Numbered from the stretch's first letter, positions 1 through 13,700 are shown. The stretch is 64,000 bases of DNA from Onthophagus taurus (GCF_036711975.1 NC_091967.1:18910001-18974000), one strand, 5' to 3'. A program made the numbers and translations. The notes: generated from the letters alone by a model not told the origin.

Positions 1-51
1 TAAAATTAACTTCATTAATTATAACAAAATCAAATTAGTTAGAGAACATAC

Positions 52-3000
52 AGAGGTCCAGGAACCCTCCTAGAAGTTGTATCTAAAGAGTAAATGTTCA
101 TATCACGAACTTCAATATCGTAATTTTCTTGTCGAACGTCTTGTAAATCATCGCTATGTTCATCGCCCGGTTTGTTGTTTGTAAGGGTAATTTTACCAAG
201 ATGCCCAATAAAAACTTGAGGGCTATTGCTTGATCTTGGTATGATTATTACAGGACTATCTAATACAACATCCAATCTAAAATGTTGAAATTAACTTAAG
301 AAATTAAGTTATGATTAAGTTAAGTAGGGTTACTTGATGTTTATCATGAATTCTGAATCTTCCTCTGGACTATAAGGAGTTTGAGGCATGGTATCTCTTA
401 CTGATGAATATCCAGAATAAGTTTGTTCCATTGAACTGCTTCTTCTTCGTCTTCGAGGTGACGCAAAATCAGAAAACGACAAAGCTGACCCATAAATTGA
501 TGCAGATAATCTAAGTATTAAAAGACAAATTAATTTTATTTATATAATTCTAATACAAGTTATACCTTGCGTGTACAAGCCCTAAAGCCATATCAGTAGC
601 AGCTGATTTAATTGACTTTGCAAGATGAGATAAATATTGTTTAAATTCAGTCGCGCAAGATTGCAATTCTTTTAAAAATTGTGGTGAATGTGTGTACCAT
701 AACGAAGCCATTCTAACAATAATTTCCGCTTCATCACCTTCCCTACTACAATGTAGGCTTCTAATAATTTTAAAATTTAAAGCTTTTCGTTCCTCCCCTT
801 GAATACTTTGCGACATAACGTATAAAGGGTGTACCAAATCCAAAACGGGATCATGACCAACACTCACAATGCGTTGATGCATATGCCCTTCTGGAGTTAA
901 ATCCAGAACTTGAAGGCCTCCCAAAGAACCTTCAATCGTTATTCCATTATCTAAATAATAAAAAAAATTTAAACAGAAAAATAACAACAAATAGAAACCT
1001 TACCAACTGTAGTTTGTATTTTAGCTTCACTCAGCGTAGCGGTACAAATTTTTTTTCCTTGAACCGACCCATCTTTGTAAACCCCACGTAGAAGTAACAC
1101 GTTTAAACGGTGAAAATCAAAAGCTAGTTCTGTTCTACTCATTTTAGAGCTATCTTCTAATATTGATTCAGATGAATTTTGCATACTAGTAAAAGCAGTT
1201 GCTATGTTCATTGGTTGCTGTTTTTGTGATTTCATATCCGGAAATACTCTTCGAATAAATCCCATTAATTCAACTATAGTTTCTTGATTTGCTATAATAA
1301 AAATTAATTCATTTTTTTGCATCGTTTTATATATACCTATAGTATAATGTACAAAAACTTATGTCACGTGCGGTACATGAGATAGTATTTAAATGGCCGC
1401 ACTAAACATAACCTATAACAGCAAAACGTCAAACACGTTAATCAACGAAATAAAATGAATTTTACGGATATTGACCAATTTTATATAAAAGCGATTGCGG
1501 CTTTATATTGTAAAGATCATTTACGAACAGGAGATGCTCCAACATTACAAAAAATTGCCGAGGACGCTATTAAGGCAAAATCAGGTAAAGACAAGGATTT
1601 CTCATCTTTCGTTGCACCAGCAGTAAAATTACAAGCAGCTGCGGAAGAATACAAGAATGTAACTGGAGGTATAGAGGAAACAAAGACTGCATCGAGTTCA
1701 GATAACGAATTAGAACTTGATTTATGGAAAGAAGATCTAATGTGTGTTGTATGCAAAGGAATGGATGTTGGGGCTAGAAATCGACTGATAGAATGTTGTG
1801 AGTGTCAAATATTGTATCATCAAGAATGCCATTCGCCGCCTGTATCTCAAGAAGAAGCAGATCAAACATGGACTTGTCAAAGTTGTAAAAATGCGAAACA
1901 AGTTTATACAAGCCCTGTAGGGTCGCGGCCAAATTCGCCACATACAAAATCATCAAAATCGTCTTCACATAAAAATAGTAGTGGATCCAGTTCTACGTCT
2001 TATAAGAGTAGCTCAAGTTCGAAAAATGCGCAAAAAACCGGATCGAGTTCATCGTCAAGTAAATCATCTAGCAAACAATCTTCGTCGTCTTCAGCGTCAT
2101 CTTCACCTGCTCATAATCAAGGAGTTTCAAGTAGTTCTAGCTCGTCTAGAAGCTTAATGAAACCCAATATTAATATTATTAGTGCAGATAAGAGGATACA
2201 AAGTATGAAAAAAAAGGCTGCTAAGTTACAAGAAAAGAAAAAATTACCAAGATAATCTTAATAATTTATCTTAATTTTGTATTTTTAGTATAATTAAATA
2301 AAGAATTAGTAACTTAAAAGTTTTACTTGTTTTATTATCTTAGTATATACTGGTTTATTAATTTAATAGCACTGATATAACATTTTGATGTAAAAATCTT
2401 GTTGTTGGTCTAATCTCTGCATGCAGAGAAGTCTAAGAAATGGCTCAAAAATAGACGTAAGCCACTAATTAATATTTGCAAATCGAAGCGGATATAAATG
2501 CTAAATTAGCAAGTCGGCCCAAGAATGAGTTCGACGAAAAACGATCCACTGCCTCTTCAAACCCGGAAAACCTCCACTAAGTTATGGTAATTCCAACAAA
2601 AGGGTCGCTGGCCCTCCAGGTGGGGGGGCTAAGTGTAAGGTTAACGACCTTACCTCGTAAAAAGAGTACCAATAGGTCAAAGAATGAAACTCAAATGACT
2701 TAAGCTACGAAATAAGGATGAGAGATCAACTCAGAAGGTTAGATGAAAAAGTAAGGTACCATAAATAAAAGAAATTACTCGCTGCATTTCTCTGGAAACG
2801 AAGAAAACAAGGATATATCGGACTTGGATTCATAATAACCAAAAGAATCTATGGTGTTTGGGATTTCATCCAATATCTAGTATCTACACAACACATCCTT
2901 TATCAATACATATGCTCCAACTGAGGCTGCGTAAGAACGTGTTGCAGGCAGCTTATGTTCATTTTAAAACACGATGTGGACCTCGAAAATTTAAACTTGG

Positions 3001-6000
3001 CAGAGAGAACTGTTTTATAGAAATTTTTGGAAAACACAGCCTCCATGAAGAGACAAACAGTAATGGACTCAGGTTGCACAATTTGTCGCAAGCAATAACT
3101 AAAAAACCATGAGCACTTCATTTCCACAGAAAAATATATGTATATAAAGGAACGTGGTAAATACCATGAAGTCAATCAAATGGACCATGTGTTAATCTGT
3201 AAGAGATGGACTACTTCTATCCAGAACATCAAATCATATAAAGGAGCGGACTGTGACTCAGATCCTCAGAGAACGTATTGGTGGGAGTTAAAATGAGACA
3301 ACGAAAGGTCTTGTAATGGAAGGCCAACGATCAAATAACACAACTAAAGGAGGAGTACCAGACGAAGTTAAATTAGAGGCTTTTAGATCTTTGAGACCTT
3401 TTAGACCTTCGCATAACGTAGATAAAAAATGGTCGTGTTTAAGAATTCATAACAAATCGCACTGTGGAAACCAAGGAATTAAGAGTGATATGATGAAAAA
3501 TATAGAGATAAGCCAGACAAATGTGTTTGTAATAGAATAGCAGAGCAAATAGAAATAACTATATTAAAAAAAACTACGTCGTCTAGAATATGTAGAAGGA
3601 AGAAGATTGAGGTTCTTAACAGAGAGTTACAAGAAATATTAGAACAGTACAACAAAACCGTGAGTAGAAAGTACGAAAATTTTTAAACCTAAAACAAATA
3701 CATATAAAGATGTCCAAGGAAATGTTTTTTACGGAGAGAAATGACATTCTGCAACGATGGAAGGTGTGTTTTGACAGCAAAACACTGAATACGTCATAGT
3801 GGGCCCCTACACTAAACACCCAAGCTATGAAAAAAATAAAAATATAATTGGAACCCTCAAAAATCACAAAGCACCAGGAAGCTATGGAATAATGTTAAAG
3901 CTGCTCAAATATAAAAGAAGTCGGTGGTTACACGTTTGAAAGACTATAATAGTTCTCCTATCTATAGATTACACAGAATAGCTCAAGCAGTAATAAAATA
4001 TGAATGATGAAGATATTTTAGTATATCCGTAGTTTAAAGCACACGCTTGAAATTTAATATCTCAAGCAGAGACTACTTTAGGAATAAGTCTGTACAAAAC
4101 ATTTTCTATTAAAAAAAACATTAAATGCACCCGCCTAAAGTTAAATTAGTACAAGGTTTAAGAGATGGTGATTTTGCCAGGAAACTAAACAACAATCTAA
4201 ATTTATTAAACTTGATACTCTTGAGTAATGAATTTAATTTCAATACTAATAGAATTTCTAACAGTAAAAATGAGCACTTCTAGGATACAGAGAATCCACG
4301 TCAAGGACTCGTAGGACCTTATTTTGTTCAAAGATTGCTTAATGCAGATCGATTTGCCAATTTTCTTGTGACAGAATTCGAAGATTATTTGAATGATGTA
4401 CCCCTACATGTTCCCACAATGCACAAAACATCAAGAATATTTTGTATGAAGGCCAGCAAGATTGCCAGTTCAATTCTAGATATTTTCATGTGGGATTTTG
4501 TCAAACGGTAAGTTTATGATACTTGTCCACAAGATATTAATGATCTTAAAATTCGTATATGTAGGACATGTGGCCAAAATATTCAATACATGTTGCAAGA
4601 AAGCAGAACCAATTTAATAAACAGATTTCGACACTAGATCTTTTAGATATTATGATCTCAATTTTTTCTTTAGTCTACATATTAATTTATTATAATTTTG
4701 TTCATGTTGTAGTTTCATTTGTTTCGTCGTGCATTTGCTACTTCAATATCAATTTGTGTTTTTCATTAATTGGATAACTATGGCATATCGTTGTAAATAG
4801 AAAGAGAGAAAAGAAATTTTATTTTGAATCCTTAGTAAAATAAACAAGAGTAATAACAACAATACACCCATACATATATACATACAATATATGGGGTAGA
4901 ATAGGGCTAGCTAGTCTTTCTGCCCAGTTGTAAATAAATTTTTGTATACTTTTAAAATACTTAACAATATTGGTCTAAATTGGTTTTTAATTTTGGATGT
5001 ACTCACTGTATCTAACACATTTGATGCTCAATTGTTTTTTTGAATGTGACACATAATAGAATATTAAGTGTGTAGCAACTTTTCTTCTACAACATTTTAT
5101 CTTATCTTCAACAATGGTCGAGATATCTGTGATGACAACTAAAATCAAACACTGTATCGAATACTGGAGGTTACGAATGAATCATGAATTAGACCAATTG
5201 ATAGATGACACCGATATTGTCACGTTCATTAAAAGTCGAAGACTGGGATGAATGAGAGGACAACAAGAAGTGTTACAGATTGGAGACCTGTGGATCAAAG
5301 AGCAAGGAGCAGATCGAGAAAGAGATGGATAGATGATGTAAACGAAGATTTAAGAAGAATGGAAGTTAGAAGATGGAAAAAAATGAAAGATCATTGAGCA
5401 GCTTAAACCTCACCAGGAGTTGTAACGCCGAAAGAAAAAGAAAAACATACCCATATTAATAATACCAATAGAAATTTTTATAGTAGTAATAATTTAAAAC
5501 CACTTACCAATAATATCCAGATTATTGAATTGTATATTAGCAAATTGCATTGATTCAGCTCCAGTAATAAGTGTAATTTCAATGCTAATCAAAGCTTCTG
5601 CATCTAAAAAGTTACCAACACGATGATGAGTCATATGTAATACTTGATGTAAAGGCGGAGATGTAGCTAATGATGAAAGTGCTTGTGATAAAGCAACAGG
5701 TGATGTTGTTTGTGGTCTATAAGCATTTGGATCTGGACTACCAGGCGACATTGGAGACGTAGGTTCGCTGTCACGTAAACTTCCCGACATTGAATCCATT
5801 CTAAAATATAATCATTTAAATAGTAAATATAAAAAATATATATATAACCGGTTGATTACCCAACATGTTTATGGCTGGCAACAAGAAGTTCAAAATCTGG
5901 CCCAAACGTTTGTAAAGCATCCACCAGAAGTAATCCATGTACAGTTAAGGTAATTCCAATATCAACTGGTCGTTTAGTAAATGCTACCTTAACACCAGTA

Positions 6001-9000
6001 ACTTGTAATTCAGCCACACTTCTTCCTCTGCTTTGTACTTCAAGTGCCATGTGATCAATGGTAAATTGAACCATTAACAATCTGGATAATTCCACACTAG
6101 TATCAACACTCTCACTTTCATCATCATCATGTACATCAATAAATTCTTCCATCGAATTATCATTTATGTTAAAAGGCGATGGAAGACCAGTTGTTGTAAT
6201 AATTTGCATTAAAGTTCTGGCGGCGGAAATTTTATTTTCGTTTAAATGGGCCACTAATTTTGGAAGATTTGCATTTAAAGTAAGACTAGGAAATGATGGA
6301 TCTGTTGTATGCACAACTCTTCTTTCTAATTGTAAAGAAATGTTAAATCTATCCAAAACATGCATTGTAGATGACCCCTTATTATGCGCATATCTCCAAT
6401 TATCCTTAACTTTACCAATTAAAATTTGCATATCTGTTAATTCCACGTTATATCGATCGTAGATTTTATCATGTAACGTTGATTCATTAAGAATATCAGC
6501 GTATTCAACGGCGTTTAAAGTATTTGGCGATGCTGAATCACTTTCTTCACTGACTGGGGGTGTTGAACATGGAGTTACAAACATATCTAAATATGTAAAA
6601 AAATAAAAATATACATGAATGAATTAAGAGGAATTATTATACCATCGTCTTCAGATTCTTTGGTGACTAACTCTTTAGTAACAATTTCAGGTATAACTAC
6701 ATCTTGTGGTTTATTATTTACAAGAAATCTACCAAAATCTATAACTGCCATTGATGAATTCTGATCATTAAATTTTTCTATAAAGAATATTTGTGGAGCT
6801 GAGATATCTAATTGTAAATCCCAGATCTTTCTTACTAACTAAAAATTAATTGAAGTAACATTTTATTACTTAAATAGTAAAATAATATTTTATTGCTTAC
6901 AACTCGCCCATCTAACATTTGCTCCCAATTCTTTATCAATCCCTTTTTTGTCCTTGATTTCATCGCTTCTATTCTTGAATGAGTTATGATGCGCTGATGG
7001 GGATTAAATAAAAATTCTAAAAGCCACTTTATTGCTGCTGGTTGATAAACAACATCAAGCGATTTTGTTTTAACTGATAATCTAAATTCAGAAAATTTAT
7101 ATAATTAAATTAAACATTTACAAAATTATTTATATCTTACTTATAATCATAGCCTGAATTAATAGGACATTTCTCATAAACCAAGGAAAACAAGTCTTCA
7201 TTACTAGACATAAGACTCACTCTTGGACTTGGTCCTCTCGATCTTATCATAGACGATCTTTCTTGCGATGGTGGTCCAATTAAAGTTGGAAATATAGTAT
7301 TAGATGTTATTTTATCTTTCAAATACATTCCACCTAAACATAATTCGACAATATGTGATGTCGACCTTGGTTTACTTGTGATGTTTAAACTTAAATTTTT
7401 AAATTCTAACTCAATCATTGGTATACTGGAAATAAAATGTAATAAAGCTCCAATAAAAAAAATTGAGATTACGCGTACCTTTCTCTTGAATTATCTTTGG
7501 TACTGCATAAACTAATCAAACCACTCTTTAATGAAAAACTAAATTTACCAAAAACAACATCACGTTTTAAAATTGTGTTGTCATCAAACGAATCAGAAAG
7601 CGCTTTAAGAATTTCGCCCTCTAATTGTGTTGCTTCATTACTTTGCGTTGTTTCGACTTGTGCTGAAGAATACCAACCCATCCATTGAGGAAACCAACGA
7701 ACTAAAACTCCACGTCCAGCGGCACTATTTTGATTTGTAGATTGTGGTTGGGATGGTACAGATTTCATGGCAATCTAAACATAATTATTAATAATTAATA
7801 ATAATTAGTTATATAGCTTTTTTGGTACCTCTCTTAGAATTTTTATTTCTTCAACATCCCTTATCCATTCAACATTATCTTTAACCTTTTTTTCTTCTAC
7901 AGTTAGTGTTATTGTAGGAGTAACAAGTATCTTTTTATACAATTTTGTGTAAGCAACATTTTCTTTGGCGCGTTCCAAACATGACTCCCACGTTGGATGC
8001 GGTTTGCATATATTTGGTTGCCCTCCTGGATACATACAACTAATTGCATAGACCCACCAAGCGTGAGCATCTTCAGAAACTGAACAATTTGGTCTATACT
8101 CCCTATAACTACGAAGCCTAGCGATATCATCCAAACCCCTCGTACATTTTACTATTTGCTCATATTGCCACTACAAAAATAAAGTAAGTTAAAAAGAATT
8201 GATTTAATTTAATATAACTTACGTCAATTAAAGTTAATGGAACCTCATCTAATTGTAAATCACACGTTATTCTTGGTGTATCAATAGATCTTAGAGGTTT
8301 TTCACTACGATTTCTTTGTATGCGCGCTTGAGCACTTACTGGCGAAAGGATGTAATGATTGCCATATATGTGGTCCTGTCCGGGTGACATAGCCAACTAA
8401 TTAAATAAAATTTATTAGAATATTAATAATGTGTTGAAAGGTTCGTTTTATAAATGGATATTCAGGGTGAGTCACAAGTAGTGGGATATCTCTGAATTAG
8501 AAATAGATAGCAAAAAGACCCATATGGCTTATTCTTTTAGCAATAGTGTTGATTTAGCAGATAAATGACTGCTTGATAGTATCTACTGCAAAAAAATTGA
8601 ATCCAAAAGTTTTCACTTTCAGTTTTTACCTTCCAAAAACTACAAGCAACCGCCAAAAATGCAACAATAACGGTAATTAAGAAAAAATGCAATTTTGAAC
8701 AGTAATATCTATCTAGTATATATAATACAATATAGTTGTTTACAAAATTGTTTACTTACAGCTAATTCTGCAGGTGACATTTTCGAAAAAACTTTATCTA
8801 AATCCAAATCAATCCAATACACAGCCAATTTTTGCATTTCAAGTAACTTAAATGAAGAGGTTGCACTATCCCATTGTGTGGTCCATCCATCAGAGCTTTG
8901 GGCCGACAGTGTTTCCATTGTAACGCCAAAAGCTGCCGCTTTGTTATTAAGACTAACATTGTCTTCATATCGTATGTGAACATCTTTAATCTTTAACTAT

Positions 9001-12000
9001 AGACAAGACAACATTAATAAAATATGAAAATGAAGTAACTAGGTTTATTTGCTAGTTCTTTTGGGTGATTTATTAGAACTTCATTAGGTTCTAGTACGTT
9101 TCTATACCAACTTTGATTGTTGATACCTAATGCTTTTTGTTTTCAAGATATTCTAAATTATTTATTTTTAATTAATACCATCATTAAGTTTTTCAATCTA
9201 TCTTATACAGAAGGATGTTACATGATTCAGAACCATGTAATTACTATAGTTCCTAAGTACACAGCATTATAACCCATAGATTTAAATATAGAGATATTAT
9301 GCAATTTGTTAAAAGCATAGAAAAATAACATTTGGCTTTCATAGTAGCCATAGAATAAGACAATTTAACTACAAGTAAACACCTCCTAGTAATGGCCACC
9401 ACAACCGCTTTATCTGACACCATCACATTTTTATTTATGGGATCATTAAAAAGATATACTGTTCAATTCTTTCAGTATTTGATTGATCCTTCTTTAAATT
9501 CTATAACTGAGCAAAAGCGTCGTGGCATTGATGCAAGTAAGCTTATTCTTTCTTCTGATTTTATTTTATTCCATGACTTTAATAACACAAATTTCTATAT
9601 TTTTACATATGCTCCAAAAGCTCCCAAATATTAAGAAGTGGGGTTAGACCCTAGCTCTGAAAAGGTGTATTAATGAATCAGTGCTTAATGTAACAACCAG
9701 TTTGATAATAATAAATAAAAGACTAGATCAGAAACATGGGATTGAGCGAATTCTGGACAAAGACAACGATAAATTTTCGAACCAACATTATACTTCTGCT
9801 AAGCAGAGCAGCATGCCTAAAACTCAATGTTGAAAAAACGAAGAAGATGAGGATAAAATCTGTAGTCGAAGCTAACAGTGATTGGAAGAGACATGAATGG
9901 CAGAGGAAGATGTGGAGATACAAATACAGTTGTACCCTATCTGGTGAAATAATAATACATTTCAAAAAGAACAAAATTTTGCTTGTTCAACAACTTTGAT
10001 AAACTTGTCCTCCTGTATAGGTGTGAGGATGGAAGGAGTCACCAAGGGGATGTAGAATAATAATAATTCACTTTATTGCCCAACAAAGATCAGATTACAG
10101 GACAATATTACAAGAAAACACAAGAAATAGCACATGTTATAAAACAAATATAACTCACATAAACACTCCTACACTATTATTGTTTATTTATTTATTACAT
10201 ATTCGGGATGCATACAGGGAGAATATCCCCAACAAAGCATCCTCATAATAATGAAAATTAATATAAAATAATTGTAACAATCTAAAATAAATACAACAAT
10301 AAAGCGATCAACAAAACATCCGATATACGTTAGTTAATACACGTTCTCTAAAAGAGCGTAAAAGAGAAATACATGGTTGAAGCACTGGTTATAGAAATTA
10401 AGAATTCGAACTAATAGCGAGTTTTGATAAAGGTTGGTGTTAGCTATGTTAAGACGAAATGTGGCGTTGTTACTTAGTTTACACATCCTGTGCAACGGGA
10501 AGTTGGCTAAAACATTGGATTTGCAATTCCTCAGATAAAACTCATTGGTACTACGTGTTGTACGCGTAGGCACCGCAAAAATGATCCGCGACAACAACCA
10601 ACCTCAATCCAATTCACCTTGCACTAACTTCTGTAAAAACTTCATACACTGGTCATGTCTTCTCGCGTCCAGTTCAGAAAAGTTGTCACGTTGCAGCAGG
10701 AATGCGTAATCCGTTCCACGATCCGGATATGATGCATCCAAGCGTAGAGACAAATATTTGAGAAATCTCCTCTGAATTCTTTCCAATATGAGTCTATGAC
10801 ACATATATTGTGGTGACCAAATTAGAGAGCCATATTCCATTTTGGACAATACCAAGGTCCAAAACAGAGACTTGTACACACCGATGTCAGAAAAGGCACG
10901 CGAGTTGCGTAAAACGAAACCAAGCATCCTCGGTGCAGAAGATGCAATATCTTCACTATGCGACGCAAAAGACAATTTGCGGTCAAAAGTAACTCCCAGA
11001 TCCTTGATTGTAGATAATTTTTCAAGAAGAACACCTTGTATATAATAAGAAGATGGAAGAGGAGATTGCTTGCGTGTAAAACTCACGGCACTACACTTAT
11101 TGGTATTAATCTATAACTGATAACGGTTACACCATTCCACCAAGACGTCCAAGTCAGACTAACAACATAACGGTTCGAAACAATAGGTCGGAATGGTTTT
11201 AGATCATCATCACCAGCAGTAAATTTATTAGGTAACCTTTTTAGGAAATGAAGAACCTGTTCTTCAGTGAGATCGACTATAAATACTGGAGGATACGTAG
11301 AGTGTACACCAACCATGTTGTAAGCAGAGACACCAGTATATACTCTAGAGAATTGATCTGCAAAAGCATTAACTATTTTATCAGGATCAGTGTAGATGGA
11401 CTTATCACGCATCATTTTTCCAGGAAGTCGAGAGGTCGTTGTTTTCTGTCTTATATAACTCCAAAAGTTATGGCGATCAGAACTAAGCGATTGTTCAGCA
11501 CTAATACTGTTTAGTCAAACACCTCAGTCTTTTATATTCCGCTGAATAGAAAGCACTATTCCTTCTTCTCCACTTCTTCCTATAATACTCTTTCAATTTT
11601 AATAGCCGCTTCATTTCTGGGGTTTACCAAATAGGGTATGAGGATCTACGACACAATTTAGTGGATTTACTGCACGTTTAGAAAAGACCAATCCGTATAA
11701 AGTAGCTCATCATACAAGCCAGGAAAGTTGGCTCTTCGAAAATTATAGCGATCACCCAAAGACGGAAAGTTCAGCAAACCATCATTTGCGTCAGTAAATA
11801 CATTAAATACATAAGGACAGGATAATTCAAAACTTTATGTTCCAAGGCGTCCAAGAAACATAGCAAATCAAGTTGACCATAAAAAGCACTTGCAAATCAA
11901 CACATCGACAAGTGGTACTAAAAAGTATTAAAGACTGAATATCTGTACAATCAACGAATTAAAGATTGAATTTACGAACAAATACAAGTGTTCAGTAATC

Positions 12001-13491
12001 AATACCTGCGGCGCATTATAAACGTGAGGTGGCGTAAGGTGATATCTAATGAACACTTGTGGAAGAGAACAAAAGAACAGCCCATTAGTGACCAAACCAA
12101 AGAGAGAAAATAGCGTTGGATTGGCCACACGCTAAGGAAGCCTCATGAAGCAGTTGAGATGTCAGCGCTTGGCTGGAACCCCTAAGGAGCACGGAGACGA
12201 GGGCGCCCAAGAATGGCGTGGAAGAGAACTATTGAGGAAGAAACATTCATTTAGCTGAGCAATGTGGATTCAAAAATGTGGTTTGATTGACAGCCAAGAA
12301 ATGTGAAGAACCAAGTATCAACAATTCTTGTCAAGACCAATATATTTTTATATGAACAATATGAATATGCAATAAAAACTAAAGCATTCTATTTAAAATA
12401 ACAGAGTTGTAACATACTTCTAATAGCTTGGTAAATGGAAGCTTTAAAGATTTTTTAGATCAGAATCCATAAAAGGTCTAATAAATCAATTTTGTGAGGC
12501 ACCCTGTATAACTTTATTTAAAACTCATTATAAAAGGATGTCCACATTGAAAAAGATGTTTGCATCAACAAAAACTTTATCATAATGATGGAATAATAGG
12601 AAATTGAAATATTTCAGTTTTGCATATTTGATAAGTAGCAAAAAAATGTGACTAATATTTCTTATTTATTTAACCTAACATTTTTTCCTATTACTTTTTA
12701 AATAGTTTTATTATCACACCTATTCAAAAATTTGTTAAGAACTTCATGCATAACCCAACATCAATTTGGTTACACTTTTTTATATTTCGTTAAAATTGTA
12801 TGGATTAAAAAATTTGGTATAATATTTTTTGAGAAAGAAATACCCCTAATTATTTGTTTTACCTGGAGATTATCAATAATATTTGTGATCACCCCTGTTC
12901 CATAACTTAACCAAGAAGAATAAGTAGATGCGTAATAAGTAGATTGATCTTTACTTTCAGTTTCTAATCTCCATTTGGCTTCAAAATTATCTAAAGCGCT
13001 TAGTTTTAATTCTTGTGATGCTAATTTTTCAGCAACACTATCCCACTGTAAAAGAAAAAATAAAAATTAATTAATTTCATCGGTTGTAATGTAATTAACA
13101 GATATTAAAAATTATTTTAACCTCTTGCACTGGTAATGGAGATGCAACAACATATAATTGTTCAATTTGAATCACCCATGGTGCAGATTTAATTAACCTC
13201 ACTGGTATTTGTAATTTCACTTTTCCAATAAATCCTGATTTTATTTCAATAGGTAATCCAAGGTGTCGTAATGCATCTTTTTTTAATGGTAAATTTTCAA
13301 GTTCAACTTGACCTAAAGCAAGTTATCTAATTATTATATTGGATCATTTTGATAAACAATATTTCAATTTTTTTTAATTGTGAAACTTATTCACCTGATA
13401 AAAGAGCTATACTTAATTGATCCGTATTTAAATTCTCTACATATTTCCCAAGATAGTTGTTTAAAACCCATGCAGCTAATCCTTCCAACAT
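52..13491 (-). CDS. Vps13D: VPS13D, bridge-like lipid transfer protein, N-terminal part (gene runs off the left edge)
   Basis: Sixteen coding exons on the minus strand, all with GT-AG sites and consistent phases: 13491-13395, 13312-13122, 13045-12863, 8996-8760, 8396-8223, 8170-7829, 7774-7479, 7425-7141, 7081-6901, 6838-6643, 6586-5860, 5800-5508, 1291-1004, 950-566, 510-334, 276-52. They encode about 1,425 residues. The start [20 protein letters not shown] is the chorein N-terminus. [56 protein letters not shown] and [12 protein letters not shown] match VPS13D rather than VPS13A-C. Family knowledge: VPS13D is a long groove protein that moves lipids at contacts between ER, mitochondria and peroxisomes. 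Human VPS13D is near 4,390 residues, so about two thirds, including the C-terminal membrane-binding parts, should lie beyond position 1. Introns 3 (3.9 kb) and 12 (4.2 kb) hold mobile-element debris, and intron 12 also holds INTS12. No frame break was seen. Confidence 0.95.
1455..2255 (+). CDS. IntS12: Integrator complex subunit 12 (PHD finger protein), nested in VPS13D
   Basis: A single uninterrupted exon encoding 266 residues. Residues 1-70 carry the conserved N-terminal Integrator segment ([18 protein letters not shown]...). Residues 97-144 form a PHD zinc finger with C4HC3 spacing (CVVC, CCEC, YHQECH, CQSC). Residues about 160-240 are a serine-rich low-complexity tail, followed by a basic end ([15 protein letters not shown]). 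INTS12 is a subunit of the nuclear Integrator complex, which cleaves snRNA 3' ends and attenuates paused RNA polymerase II; its N-terminal segment is the part known to bind INTS1. Human INTS12 is 462 residues, so this copy is short in its tail. The gene lies wholly inside intron 12 of VPS13D on the opposite strand, with its ATG only 164 bp from a VPS13D exon. The start is chosen as the first ATG of the open frame and begins the conserved segment. Confidence 0.92.
   Translation: MNFTDIDQFYIKAIAALYCKDHLRTGDAPTLQKIAEDAIKAKSGKDKDFSSFVAPAVKLQAAAEEYKNVTGGIEETKTASSSDNELELDLWKEDLMCVVCKGMDVGARNRLIECCECQILYHQECHSPPVSQEEADQTWTCQSCKNAKQVYTSPVGSRPNSPHTKSSKSSSHKNSSGSSSTSYKSSSSSKNAQKTGSSSSSSKSSSKQSSSSSASSSPAHNQGVSSSSSSSRSLMKPNINIISADKRIQSMKKKAAKLQEKKKLPR
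2297..2302 (+). promoter_or_regulatory. Polyadenylation signal of INTS12
   Basis: AATAAA lies 42 bp after the INTS12 stop codon, a normal distance for a short insect 3' UTR. Confidence 0.7.
2340..4134. other. Transposon-derived intron sequence, mostly unassigned
   Basis: Part of VPS13D intron 12 downstream of INTS12. It has short broken frames and a GC-richer patch around 2,520-2,650 unlike the AT-rich surroundings, which looks like old mobile-element sequence. No protein domain could be identified. Confidence 0.35.
4135..4510 (+). pseudogene. Degraded mariner/Tc1-type transposase fragment
   Basis: In one frame, with a stop, the plus strand reads [18 protein letters not shown] followed by [11 protein letters not shown] and [14 protein letters not shown]. 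This block resembles insect Tc1/mariner-superfamily transposases of the type with the phrase 'GPYFV-RLL'. It is truncated on both sides and lacks a complete catalytic triad, so it is a dead fragment inside VPS13D intron 12. Assignment rests on motif memory only. Confidence 0.5.
5195..5440 (+). pseudogene. 3' tail of a non-LTR retrotransposon
   Basis: The plus strand encodes [20 protein letters not shown] and VRRWKKMK, then a stop, which is the typical C-terminal tail of an insect reverse-transcriptase ORF. Upstream frames are broken, so only the 3' end of the element inserted here (5' truncation is usual for such elements). It sits in VPS13D intron 12, just before exon 12. Confidence 0.6.
8997..10333. 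other. VPS13D intron 3, left part: no host gene seen
   Basis: AT-rich intron sequence. A short plus-strand stretch near 9,780-9,870 ([18 protein letters not shown]) looks like a scrap of reverse transcriptase. Nothing else was recognised. Confidence 0.4.
10334..11450 (-). pseudogene. Non-LTR retrotransposon remnant, internally deleted
   Basis: Read on the minus strand. A pre-polymerase segment around 11,415-11,170 ([20 protein letters not shown]) is followed directly by the post-polymerase region at 11,086-10,604 ([38 protein letters not shown]) and a final tail at 10,597-10,334 ([12 protein letters not shown]). The palm with the catalytic FADD motif is missing, so the copy has a large internal deletion as well as frame breaks. 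It lies in VPS13D intron 3 in the host gene's orientation. Confidence 0.7.
12000..12290 (+). pseudogene. 3' tail of a second non-LTR retrotransposon family
   Basis: The plus strand reads [26 protein letters not shown], a stop, and then [17 protein letters not shown]. This is the hallmark C-terminus of a widespread insect reverse-transcriptase family. It is truncated at the 5' end and carries a stop codon. It lies in VPS13D intron 3, antisense to the host gene. Confidence 0.7.
12291..12862. other. VPS13D intron 3, right part: nothing recognised
   Basis: AT-rich intron sequence with no open frame or repeat that could be assigned. Confidence 0.5.
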
Positions 13492-13700
13492 TTTTGCTAT
13501 GTCATATAGGTTAGGTCATGCCTAAAAAAACGTGTAACCACTTAAAAAACAATAAATTAATTAACAAACACATTATGCGAATTATTTAATTACAGAAATG
13601 TTTATCAGTCATAAATGGTTTATACTCACTTACCTGTACTGTGTTTTTATATGCGTATTTCTGTGTTGTGGTAGGTTATCGCGATTCGTAAAAAATGTTG
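13492..13700 (-). promoter_or_regulatory. Probable VPS13D 5' UTR with one intron
   Basis: Upstream of the VPS13D ATG the minus strand reads a good acceptor (T-run then AG at 13523-13522), leaving a 30 nt leader before the ATG. A strong donor (ACAG|GTAAGTGAG) lies at 13634/13633. This suggests a non-coding first exon upstream of 13633 and a 112 nt UTR intron. The start site itself was not identified and the upper end is a guess. Confidence 0.5.

Noticed and set aside
1517-1968. Minus-strand open frames overlapping INTS12
   Set aside because: They are shadows of the INTS12 coding exon; no motif, and the plus-strand PHD finger is clear.
6166-6462. 98-residue plus-strand frame opposite VPS13D exon 11
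   Set aside because: Antisense shadow of a well-conserved VPS13D exon.
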